This document shows positions 13,282 through 21,847 of a DNA stretch of 33,136 bases, one piece after another. Each line of letters begins with the position of its first letter. Positions within the stretch are counted from its first letter, which is position 1. A model generated the notes under the pieces. That model did no database searches, had not been told where the DNA came from, and saw nothing but the letters and a program-made list of their open reading frames with translations. Location of the stretch: the NCBI GenBank assembly GCA_012800655.1, contig JAAZIX010000179.1, positions 1 to 33,136 of the forward strand. Reading direction: 5' to 3'. Source of the stretch: Clostridiaceae bacterium. GTDB taxonomy: Bacteria > Bacillota > Clostridia > Saccharofermentanales > Fastidiosipilaceae. The translations under genes and the position numbers were made by a program.

Positions 13282-14529
13282 CTATGGCTGTAGCGGCGGT
13301 GAAGGGTCTATAAATTTTACCTGGCTCTCCCGCCATTTGTGCGCCTTTCCGGCTATATTCTTCGTTCCGATCGCCACCGCAATCACGAATTCATAATTTT
13401 CCGGAAAGCCCAATGCTTCCTTGAGCTCATCGGCGTCCCGACGCTCAAAGGCCAGTGCAGGTAGCCCCATAATGCAGCTGCCCAGCCCCAGTGATTCTGC
13501 GGCCAGACATAGATTCTGGACACCGATGCCGGCGTTCACATCGTCTGCTCCGCCGGACGGAGCGGAAATAAAGATCACTAAGGGCGCATTGTACAGGAAG
13601 CTACTGTGCCGTCCGGCAATCCGCCGCAACAACTCATAGTTATCGGTTTCTCGAGCGCGTGCCAGGCAGGCGCGATTAACCCACTCCAACAAGCGTGCGT
13701 CTCGCACAAAGGAATAATGTGTCCGGCACAGATTCATCCCGGTAGGAGCCGCCAATGCTGCCTTGCGTAACCATTCCATCTGCTCGTCGCTGATCGGATT
13801 CTGTCCGAAATTACGACAGGAATAACGATTAAGGATATCCTCGAGTGTCCGGTTAGGCACATGTTCCTTCTTCTCCAGCCCCTCGATTTTCAGCTGTGCA
13901 TGCTCCAGTGCCTCATTCAGGCGTTCCATGGCCGCATCTACCTCCGCCTCACAGCTCTCATCAAGTGTAAAGTACAGGTATCGCGCCACACTCGCGGCCT
14001 CATAAATTTCCTTCCACGTTTCCGGCGTGAAATGCTCTCTGGTCAGCGTATCGACATAAGAGAGTGTATTATGCAGTTGTTTTGCTTGTGTCATAAATGT
14101 GTCCTCCCGCTGTACGCGCTCGGTAAGCTCCGTGACGGACCAACCGAGATTTGTCTCCGTAGACTGAATTGTAATCGGCATGAACGCGCCCCAAACGGTG
14201 CTCCGCGCTCCTGCAAGCCCCTTTAATTCGCTTGCCGCCGCGCCGGCCCGCGCATCCGCCACACCTTTGAAGAGAAACAGAACCCGCAGAGCTTGCTCCT
14301 GTGCCACTCCCGTCGCCGCTTCGGCAATATACTCGCCGATCGGCCGGAACTTATCATCCGCGGAAAAAAGATCCGCCACGCAAAATTTGCCGACGATGGC
14401 CGAATCAACTTCGCGCACCTTAATATCCCGCTCTAAGATCTTAGACAAACGGCACAGAACTTCTCCGCGCCAGGGAGAAGCGTTCCAGTGCGCATCTACA
14501 CTGATAATCAGCAGTCTGCTTTCATTCAT
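13282..14529 (-). CDS. Nitroreductase-family protein with ~220-aa N-terminal extension of unknown function
   Basis: C-terminal half TLEDILNRYSCRNFGQNPISDEQMEWLRKAALAAPTGMNLCRTHYSFV...GIGVQNLCLAAESLGLGSCIMGLP is typical of nitroreductases; the N-terminal half is unrecognised. Start overlaps the pepF stop (ATGA). Confidence 0.85.
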   Translation of the reverse strand: MNESRLLIISVDAHWNASPWRGEVLCRLSKILERDIKVREVDSAIVGKFCVADLFSADDKFRPIGEYIAEAATGVAQEQALRVLFLFKGVADARAGAAASELKGLAGARSTVWGAFMPITIQSTETNLGWSVTELTERVQREDTFMTQAKQLHNTLSYVDTLTREHFTPETWKEIYEAASVARYLYFTLDESCEAEVDAAMERLNEALEHAQLKIEGLEKKEHVPNRTLEDILNRYSCRNFGQNPISDEQMEWLRKAALAAPTGMNLCRTHYSFVRDARLLEWVNRACLARARETDNYELLRRIAGRHSSFLYNAPLVIFISAPSGGADDVNAGIGVQNLCLAAESLGLGSCIMGLPALAFERRDADELKEALGFPENYEFVIAVAIGTKNIAGKAHKWRESQVKFIDPSPPLQP

Positions 14530-16406
14530 TCCTGAGCCTCCTTCAGTTCGATAAATTGCTTGAGATATGCCTCAAAGACATCCAGAGCCGCCCGTACTGG
14601 CTCGGGGGTGGCCATATCAACGCCGGCCTTCCGCAGAACTTCCACGGGGGGAGCCGAGTTGCCCGCCCGCAGGAATTTGAGGTAACGCTCAACCGCCGGC
14701 GCTCCCTCTTCGAGGATCGCTTTCGCAAAAGCCGTGGCGGCGCTGAAGCCGGTCGCGTACTGATACACATAATAGGCACGATAGAAATGGGGAATGCGCG
14801 ACCACTCCAGCCCGATTTCCGGACAAGGCGTCAGTGCCGGACCGTAATACTCCTGATTCAAATCTCCGTAGCTCTTTATGAGATAGTCGGCGGTCAGAAC
14901 TGTCCCCTCGGCCTCCGCTTTATGCATTGCATGCTCAAACTCGGCGAACTGAGTCTGCCGGAAAACCGTGCCCTTGAATCCGTCGAGATAGTGGTTTATC
15001 ACCGCAAGCCGAACAAGCGGATCCTCGTTCGTGGCTAAAAGGTACTCGGTGAGCAGAATCTCATTTGTCGTCGAAGCAATCTCCGCCAGGAAAATGCTGT
15101 AATCTGCGCAGAGCAGCGGCTGCGCTTCCCAAGTCAGATAGCTGTGCATGCTGTGACCCAGCTCATGTGCCAGGGTGTAGAGGTCGTCGAGACCGCCCTT
15201 CCAGGTGATAAGAATATAAGGCGGGGTGCCGTAGCAACCGCTTGAGTACGCCCCGCTACGCTTATTACGATTTTCCGCCCAGTCAATCCAGCGTTCGTCG
15301 GCGGCGCGGCGCAGATTGGTAATATACTCCTCCCCCAACGGGGCCAGAGCCGCGCTGAGCAGGTCTATCGCCTCGGCAAAGGTGTATTTGAGTTTCACTT
15401 CCTTCACCAAAGACGGGTACAGGTCATACGGATAAAAATCATCAAGTCCCAGAAAGCGCTTGCTCATCGCCGTATATTCGTGCAACAGGTCCAGTCTCTC
15501 CCGCACGGCGCCGACCAGATTTTCCCAAACGGTCTCGGGAATCTCGTTGGCAAATAGGGCCCGCGCCCGCGCGCTCTCAAAGCCGCGGATCTCCGCCAGC
15601 ATATTATCGTTCTTCATCTGTGCGGCAAAGCTGGCCGCCAGGGTGTTCTTCAGCGCCCCGTAGGCCTCCCAAGTCGCCTTGAACGCGCCAGCTCGCACCT
15701 CGCGCTTGGAGCTCGTGATTAATTGCAGATAGCGCCCGTGAGTAAGCTCGATCTCGTTGCCGTCTTCATCGATAACCGTGCCGAACTTCAGATCGGCGTT
15801 GTTCAGCTGCGAAAAGATCGTCGCAGGAGCGCCGATCGCCTCGGAGGCACGCGCCAACAGGCGTTCTTCGGGCTCGGAGAGTGTGTATTCGGCCTGGCGC
15901 ATCACGTTTTCTAACACGCGTGCCGCCGTTGCCAGACGCGGTTCTTCGGCTAAAAAGGCGCGCAACCGTTCGGCGCCCACCGCAACCAGTTCGGGCTGTA
16001 TGAAGGAGAGCCTGCTTCCGAGACGCGCCATTAGTGCTCCGAAGCGCGAATACAGGCGCATTCCTTCTTCGGCCGCCGTATCCTGGTCGTGATACAGGTG
16101 CGCGTAAACACCGACATGCATCGCCGTCCGGTAGAAATCCTCATACTCAGCCACACAGTCGGCCAGCACTGCCGCGTTCTCGCCCAGACGCCCTCTGAAT
16201 GCCGCCACGGCAGCGCTCATACCCTCGAGCTTGGCAAGATCCGCTTCCCAGGCGTCGAGATCTGGGAAAATCAGTGACAGATCCCAGGTCTGCTCCTCGG
16301 GTACCTCGCTACGAGTCAAAAGAACCGGCGCTCCCGTCGGATCCTGATCCGCCGTCCGAAACTTACCCGCCTCACGGACGGTGTCTGTTTCATTTCCAGA
16401 ATTCAT
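14526..16406 (-). CDS. pepF: Oligoendopeptidase F (M3 family metallopeptidase)
   Basis: LAHELGHSMHSYL zinc motif, SSGCYGTPPYILITWKGGLDDLYTLAHE, YQYATGFSAATAFAKAIL. Start taken at ATG 16406 behind GAAGGAG rather than at 16475. Confidence 0.93.
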   Translation of the reverse strand: MNSGNETDTVREAGKFRTADQDPTGAPVLLTRSEVPEEQTWDLSLIFPDLDAWEADLAKLEGMSAAVAAFRGRLGENAAVLADCVAEYEDFYRTAMHVGVYAHLYHDQDTAAEEGMRLYSRFGALMARLGSRLSFIQPELVAVGAERLRAFLAEEPRLATAARVLENVMRQAEYTLSEPEERLLARASEAIGAPATIFSQLNNADLKFGTVIDEDGNEIELTHGRYLQLITSSKREVRAGAFKATWEAYGALKNTLAASFAAQMKNDNMLAEIRGFESARARALFANEIPETVWENLVGAVRERLDLLHEYTAMSKRFLGLDDFYPYDLYPSLVKEVKLKYTFAEAIDLLSAALAPLGEEYITNLRRAADERWIDWAENRNKRSGAYSSGCYGTPPYILITWKGGLDDLYTLAHELGHSMHSYLTWEAQPLLCADYSIFLAEIASTTNEILLTEYLLATNEDPLVRLAVINHYLDGFKGTVFRQTQFAEFEHAMHKAEAEGTVLTADYLIKSYGDLNQEYYGPALTPCPEIGLEWSRIPHFYRAYYVYQYATGFSAATAFAKAILEEGAPAVERYLKFLRAGNSAPPVEVLRKAGVDMATPEPVRAALDVFEAYLKQFIELKEAQE

Positions 16407-16483
16407 TTTCTTTTTCTCCTTCAGTGTTATCCGTATAACTTCACACGCTTTGCGTTGAGCCACGATCCTATACATTAGACGTA

Positions 16484-17053
16484 TTATATATCTTTCTCTT
16501 CGCGCAAAGCGGATCGTGAAGCATGCCGCCGTCCGTAAGCGGAACGAATCTTCCGCCCGAGCCCCCCGACAATCGTCGTAATAAGCAGGATAAGGCCGGC
16601 GCCCAGCACATTTTCGATTATATCAAGCAAATCGACCACCCTATAGCGCAAGCCGAAATGCAACGAGAGAGCCAGCTGCGTCAGCTCAATCGCGACACTG
16701 ACCAAGCCGCAAATCAGCCAAATACGCCACTTCCCGATTTTCGACGGCAGAAAATAACGCAGAAACAATGCCAAGGGCATCAGTAGAACCAAATTTCCGG
16801 TGTGATTAAAAATAAAGAGTCGCAAAGGCACACGATTGCCGCGCCCCAACCCCCAATTAACATGGCCGAGGCTACGGCGAATGCTGTCCAGCGGATCCAG
16901 TTCAACGGCGTCGATAATTTCCTCCGCCGTATGTTGGCCGCGAGATTCCGGCGCGGGCAAAGGAAAAAAAGTAAAGCGGAGCAAAAGCATAATATAGACC
17001 GCCGCCATAAGAACTATAATCCAACGTCCGACTGTTCTCCAAGCATTACTCAT
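16484..17053 (-). CDS. VanZ-like family membrane protein
   Basis: MSNAWRTVGRWIIVLMAAVYIMLLLRFTFFPLP...HTGNLVLLMPLALFLRYFLP...VSVAIELTQLAL...VVDLLDIIENVLGAGLG. The tool start at 17275 would overlap dnaA and is rejected. Confidence 0.82.
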   Translation of the reverse strand: MSNAWRTVGRWIIVLMAAVYIMLLLRFTFFPLPAPESRGQHTAEEIIDAVELDPLDSIRRSLGHVNWGLGRGNRVPLRLFIFNHTGNLVLLMPLALFLRYFLPSKIGKWRIWLICGLVSVAIELTQLALSLHFGLRYRVVDLLDIIENVLGAGLILLITTIVGGLGRKIRSAYGRRHASRSALREEKDI

Positions 17054-17208
17054 GTCTGTTCCTTTTTTACCTGTTTTCGGAATAAAAAGCAAAAAAATTG
17101 CTTTCTTATTCCCCCTCTCTTTGATACAATAGCACATCCTACGGAAAAACGACCCGTTTTCGGAACGCTTTTTTGTACGTGGCAAAAAATAAGAGGATTT
17201 ATCGCGAA

Positions 17209-18552
17209 ATGGACATCCGTCTTGACGAGATTTGGGAAAAAGCCAAGGAATTCCTGGCTCATGAATTATCGGCAATCAGTTTTAACAGCTGGATAGCCCC
17301 CCTTAAACCGATCTCCACACGGGACGGCGTTTTGTTCTTTCAGGCTCCGAATCGTCTGGTGAAGGAAAACGCCGACACATACCGCAAACAGATGGAAGCG
17401 GCTCTGATCGGGGTTATTCCCATCAAATTCACCGTTCGAATTGAAACCCCGGACACAAAAGATTCTACGGCTCCACTACCGCCCATCCGCCCTTCGGCAG
17501 ATTCCGATCGCCTGGACAACAACTCCGACTTTAATTCGAACTACACCTTTGAGAACTTTGTCGTAGGCGACTCTAATCGGGTCGCCTACGCCGCCTGTAC
17601 TTCGGTTGTCAAACCGAACGGCGGCCCACAATTCAACCCGGTCTTTATTTACGGCGGCTCCGGCCTCGGCAAAACGCATCTCATGCATGCAATCGGCAAT
17701 CACTCGCAGAGCCACGCGCCGGACAAACACGTCCTATACGTGACCTGCGAATATTTTTTTAACGAATTCATCCGGATAGCGATCAACCAGCGCCGTTACG
17801 ACGAATTTCGCGCTAAATACCGCAATTGCGACATCCTTCTCATCGATGATATCCAATTCATGGAAGGTAAAGACCAGATGCAAATCGAGTTTTTCAACAC
17901 CTTCAATACCCTTTACGAAGCCGGCAATTCGATTGTCATCGCCTGTGACAAACCCCCGCAGCGTCTTTATAAACTTGAGGAGCGCCTCCGTACCCGCTTC
18001 GCCTCCGGTCTGATCGTTGACATTAAATCCCCGGACTATGAGACCCGCGTCGCTATCCTGGAGAATCTCGCCAAACAAAACGGAACTATCATAGGCTTTG
18101 ACGTCATCGACTATATAGCTTCAAACATCGTCTCAAATATCCGCGAGCTCGAAGGAGCTTTCTCCACGGTTCTGGCCTACGGAATATTGACCGGCTCCAT
18201 TACCCTCGACATCGCCAAAGAAGCTCTCAAAGGCATAATCCATCCCGCCATAAAGAAAACCGCCTCTTCGGAAATGATTATCGAAGTCGTCGCCCGCTAC
18301 TACAACGTTTCTCTCGAGGAGATGCGTTCCTCAAACCGTAGCCGCGAAGTAGCCGAACCACGTCAAATCGCCATGTATCTCTGCAAAACAATCACCGACG
18401 ACACGTATGTATATATCGGCCAAATTCTCGGAAATCGCGACCACACCACGATCCGGCACGGATATCAGAAAGTAAAAAAAGAAATAGACAACGCGAATAC
18501 CGACCTTATCTCTCATATCGAAGATATAAAGAAAAGAATCGCCTCCCGCTAG
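17209..18552 (+). CDS. dnaA: Chromosomal replication initiator protein DnaA
   Basis: YTFENFVVGDSNRVAYAA; Walker A GGSGLGKTHLMHAIGN; Walker B LLIDDIQF; C-terminal DnaA-box-binding region GNRDHTTIRHGYQKV. ATG 17209 with upstream AGAGGA. Confidence 0.98.
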   Translation: MDIRLDEIWEKAKEFLAHELSAISFNSWIAPLKPISTRDGVLFFQAPNRLVKENADTYRKQMEAALIGVIPIKFTVRIETPDTKDSTAPLPPIRPSADSDRLDNNSDFNSNYTFENFVVGDSNRVAYAACTSVVKPNGGPQFNPVFIYGGSGLGKTHLMHAIGNHSQSHAPDKHVLYVTCEYFFNEFIRIAINQRRYDEFRAKYRNCDILLIDDIQFMEGKDQMQIEFFNTFNTLYEAGNSIVIACDKPPQRLYKLEERLRTRFASGLIVDIKSPDYETRVAILENLAKQNGTIIGFDVIDYIASNIVSNIRELEGAFSTVLAYGILTGSITLDIAKEALKGIIHPAIKKTASSEMIIEVVARYYNVSLEEMRSSNRSREVAEPRQIAMYLCKTITDDTYVYIGQILGNRDHTTIRHGYQKVKKEIDNANTDLISHIEDIKKRIASR

Positions 18553-18603
18553 AAATATTTGCGTAGGAAAAATCTTTGTAAAAAAAAGTCTCCGTCTTAA
18601 AAG

Positions 18604-18840
18604 TTATCCACAAAATGTGGATAATTGGTATAACTTTATGTGGATAACTAAGTTATCCTTTTCATCCACATTTTATCCCCTTCGAGGTGAATACTTATCC
18701 CCAAAAATGTGGATACGCAACGTCTAGGAGAATAAGGCACGAATGCACTTATCCCACTTATCCACAGAGCATAAGAAGAATAATAATAAAACCACATAAA
18801 TAAATAATAATTTTCATAATACTCTTTCCTTGGCAGAACA
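18604..18840. promoter_or_regulatory. oriC: Chromosomal replication origin oriC: DnaA-box cluster followed by AT-rich duplex unwinding element
   Basis: Between dnaA and dnaN. Perfect TTATCCACA at 18604-18612(+), 18616-18624(-), 18639-18647(-), 18758-18766(+). Near matches: TCATCCACA 18662-18670, TTATCCCCT 18673-18681, TTATCCCCA 18695-18703, TGTGGATAC 18708-18716(-), TTATCCCAC 18749-18757. AT-rich tract 18771-18840. Confidence 0.95.
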
Positions 18841-18912
18841 ATTCTTTTTATAAACTAAGACACCCCAAAAAATATAAAAAATACTAACTTCAACACTGCA
18901 ATCTGCATTTTA

Positions 18913-18921
18913 TGGTAAAAT
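18913..18921 (+). promoter_or_regulatory. candidate extended -10 promoter element for dnaN
   Basis: TGGTAAAAT about 60 bp upstream of dnaN, within the oriC-dnaN spacer; weak -35. Confidence 0.35.
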
Positions 18922-18984
18922 TGTAAAGCAACAATAGAAAGAAAAGGAGGCGGGTGAGGCTCTTTCTCTGTCTTGCCGGATTTT

Positions 18985-20115
18985 ATGCATTTTATATGTT
19001 CACTTGAAGAAATAAGGAGAGGTGTTTCAGCTGCGGCTAAGGCCACTATTGCCAAGTCTCCCAATGCAATGTACGAGGTTTTGTTGATCCAAGCCTTTGA
19101 CGGAGAAGATCCCCGTGTGGTAATAACTGGATATTCCGGAGACATCAGCATAGAAACAATAACACCTGCAGAGGTGCGTAGTACCGGATCAGTGGTGGTT
19201 TCGGCACGTTTTCTGTCGGAAATAATTGCAAAACTCGATGAGCAGCGGGTAAGTTTTTATCTGCGCGAAGAGACGATGATGATTATCGAAAGCGGCCAGG
19301 GCATGTACAATATCTATTGTGAATCAGGCGATGTTTATCCGCCGGTTAACTGGTTGGAGACAAATGATGTTATAGATCTTCCCCTGCCTGCAATGATAGA
19401 CATGATTCGTCGTACTTTATTCTCTGCCAGTAGTGAAACCGTACGCCAGACTTTCAGCGGATGTTTTTTCTACAGCGACGGAAATAAGTTTGATGTAGTC
19501 GGAATAGACGGTTTCCGCATGGCTCTGCGGCGTCGGCGCAATACGGAAGAGGAGCAGTATCCCGAGATGAGTTTTAATGTTCCAGGCCGAACGTTACGCG
19601 AGTTGGCTTCAATTTCCTTCCGTCACGATCGTATGAAGGTGGCTCTCAGCGGAAATCGCATTGTTTTTGCCACTCCGTCGATTCGCGTTGGTTCTCCGCT
19701 AATTTCGGGCGACTATATCAATTATGAAAGTATTATTCCTCAAACTCCAACGACCCGCATGATTGTTAACCGCTCTGAGATGCTGGCCGCTATAGAACGA
19801 TCGCTACTTATTGTTCCCGAGGACAATCGCAAGTTGAACGTACAGCTCTCGACACCTGATAACCAGACGTTGATTATGGATATTGCCTCGAGCCGCGGCA
19901 CTTTCCATGAGAGTATCCGAGTGGACGTAACCGGCGAATTAATAAATCTCTTTTTTAATCCGAACTACATTTGTGAAGCCCTGAGAGCTATCGATGAGGA
20001 AAAAATAGAGATGGCCTTTACCGGCATGGTTGGTCCGACGGTCTTCCTGCCGCTGGAAGGTGACGGATGGCTCTACCTTCTTCTGCCTTTGCGTAGCGTT
20101 CAACCTTCGGTGTAA
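18985..20115 (+). CDS. dnaN: DNA polymerase III sliding clamp (beta subunit)
   Basis: MHFICSLEEIRRGVSAAAKATIAKSPNAMYEVLLIQAF...ITGYSGDISIETITPAEVRSTGSVVVSARFLSEIIAKL...; C-terminal MVGPTVFLPLEGDGWLYLLLPLR; position between oriC and recF. TTG 18973 is an alternative start. Confidence 0.96.
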   Translation: MHFICSLEEIRRGVSAAAKATIAKSPNAMYEVLLIQAFDGEDPRVVITGYSGDISIETITPAEVRSTGSVVVSARFLSEIIAKLDEQRVSFYLREETMMIIESGQGMYNIYCESGDVYPPVNWLETNDVIDLPLPAMIDMIRRTLFSASSETVRQTFSGCFFYSDGNKFDVVGIDGFRMALRRRRNTEEEQYPEMSFNVPGRTLRELASISFRHDRMKVALSGNRIVFATPSIRVGSPLISGDYINYESIIPQTPTTRMIVNRSEMLAAIERSLLIVPEDNRKLNVQLSTPDNQTLIMDIASSRGTFHESIRVDVTGELINLFFNPNYICEALRAIDEEKIEMAFTGMVGPTVFLPLEGDGWLYLLLPLRSVQPSV

Positions 20116-20142
20116 ACAGGGCGGAGTCGAAAACGGAGAGCA

Positions 20143-21354
20143 ATGCAGATAGCGCGCCTGGAATTGCGTGATTTTCGCAATTACGAAAGTCTGAATTTGG
20201 ACATAAACGAGAAAACAAACCTGTTTTTCGGGCAGAACGGTCAGGGTAAGACGAACTTGCTCGAGGCAGTGTATATGTGTTCTTGTGCCCGTTCTCATCG
20301 CACGGCTCGAGATCAGGATTTGGTACGTCGAGGTAGCGAAAAATACTACATAAAAGTCTCTTTCGCCGAAAAAGGTAAATACACGGAGTCGGTCGCATTG
20401 GCCTGTGATTTAAGCGGACGGAGTCGCAGTTTTTGGCATGATGATATTCCGATCCGCCGCTCTTCGGACTGGGTAGGTCTATTCCATACAGTTATGTTTT
20501 CTCCACAGGATCTGCAACTGATATGCGGCAGTCCGTCGGTGCGGCGACGCTTTCTGGACATGTTTATATCGCAGTTGTGGCCGGCATATTTTCGTGATTT
20601 ACAATTATTCAATCGTCTGTTGTCGCAGCGCAACAGTCTCCTGAAATTATTTCGTGACCTCCCTCCCGGAGAACAGCGCGAGCGCCGTCTGGAACTCAAC
20701 GTTTGGGATGAGCAATATGCCCTGGCCGCGGCGCGAATAATGCAGCGCCGCCAGACCGTGGTCAACCGTCTTTCCGCCCACGCCGAAAAGAAACATACTT
20801 CGATCGCCGGTTGCGACGAGACGCTCGGTATCGAGTATCGCCCGTCGGTTCGCAGCCTGATTACCGACCCGGCGGAGCCGGAAACAGAGGAGATCCGTCG
20901 TCTGCTACTTGCTAGGTTATCTGCCAACGCTGACGACGATGTCCTGCGCGGCTGGACCGGAGTCGGAGCGCATCGCGACGATATAATGATTCAAATTGAC
21001 GGTGTCGACGCACGACTCTACGCCTCTCAGGGCCAGCAGCGCACCGCCGTTCTCGCCTTAAAACTCGCGGAAATAGAACTTATGCGGGAGGTCACACGTT
21101 CCGCCCCCGTTTTGCTGCTCGACGACGTCCTATCCGAGCTGGATTCCGTTCGCCGCCGCGCCCTGATGGACAGCATCGGCGATATTCAGGTGCTCATTAC
21201 CTGTACGGATCGAGATTGGTTCGACCTCAATTGGGCATCACTATCGGACTCTTCTGCGGACATAGAGTATTTTCTCGTTCGAGACGGCAAAGTTTTTCCC
21301 GAAGGAGTCATCCCGGAAGAAGATGAGGTTTCGGAGGAGACGTTTTTGGAATGA
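20143..21354 (+). CDS. recF: DNA replication/repair protein RecF
   Basis: MQIARLELRDFRNYESLNLDINEKTNLFFGQNGQGKTNLLEAVYMC; signature ASQGQQRTAVLALKLAEIELM; LLLDDVLSELD. Confidence 0.97.
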   Translation: MQIARLELRDFRNYESLNLDINEKTNLFFGQNGQGKTNLLEAVYMCSCARSHRTARDQDLVRRGSEKYYIKVSFAEKGKYTESVALACDLSGRSRSFWHDDIPIRRSSDWVGLFHTVMFSPQDLQLICGSPSVRRRFLDMFISQLWPAYFRDLQLFNRLLSQRNSLLKLFRDLPPGEQRERRLELNVWDEQYALAAARIMQRRQTVVNRLSAHAEKKHTSIAGCDETLGIEYRPSVRSLITDPAEPETEEIRRLLLARLSANADDDVLRGWTGVGAHRDDIMIQIDGVDARLYASQGQQRTAVLALKLAEIELMREVTRSAPVLLLDDVLSELDSVRRRALMDSIGDIQVLITCTDRDWFDLNWASLSDSSADIEYFLVRDGKVFPEGVIPEEDEVSEETFLE

Positions 21355-21364
21355 AGAAAAGACG

Positions 21365-21613
21365 ATGTACGTAAATATCGGAGCCGATATCGTTATGTCG
21401 GCAAAAAATATTATCGGTGTTTTTGATCTGGATTTATTGTCTTCTGAGTCTGTGCCGTCAGCCAACCTAAAGCTCCTGAAAATGTACGAGGACAGCGGAT
21501 TTCTGCATATTATCGGTGATAAAATTCCCCGAACGGCCGTTTTTACCTTGACCGGAGTCTGGCTCAGTCCTCTAAGCCCGGAAACATTGCGCCTACGGCT
21601 CGAGAAAAGCTGA
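21365..21613 (+). CDS. remB: RemB-like extracellular matrix regulatory protein (DUF370, YaaB)
   Basis: MYVNIGADIVMSAKNIIGVFDLDLL...AVFTLTGVWLSPLSPETLRLRLEKS; position recF-remB-gyrB as in Bacillus. Start moved from 21323 to ATG 21365. Confidence 0.87.
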   Translation: MYVNIGADIVMSAKNIIGVFDLDLLSSESVPSANLKLLKMYEDSGFLHIIGDKIPRTAVFTLTGVWLSPLSPETLRLRLEKS

Positions 21614-21762
21614 GATAGCGCTAAAAGAACAAACCACTCTTTCTATTAGGCGATATTTTACCTTCACTTCTATAGATTTTATGACATGAAAAACAAAGAT
21701 AAAGGAATCATTCCCGGCAAGCCGTCCGATGAGCGTGTGTTCTAGATTTTTCTACTGTCGCA

Positions 21763-21771
21763 TGGTATAAT
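21763..21771 (+). promoter_or_regulatory. candidate extended -10 promoter for gyrB
   Basis: TGGTATAAT (perfect -10 plus TGn) about 75 bp upstream of the gyrB ATG. Confidence 0.5.
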
Positions 21772-21847
21772 CGTAAGGATTTGAAGGAATAAAAGGACGC
21801 AAAAAAACCGCCGGAACAGCCTGCGGATTTAGCTTAGAGGATAGAAG

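Noticed and set aside
17054-17275. N-terminal extension of the vanZ-like ORF to 17275
   Set aside because: Would overlap the dnaA start; the VanZ core begins at MSNAWRTVG (17053).
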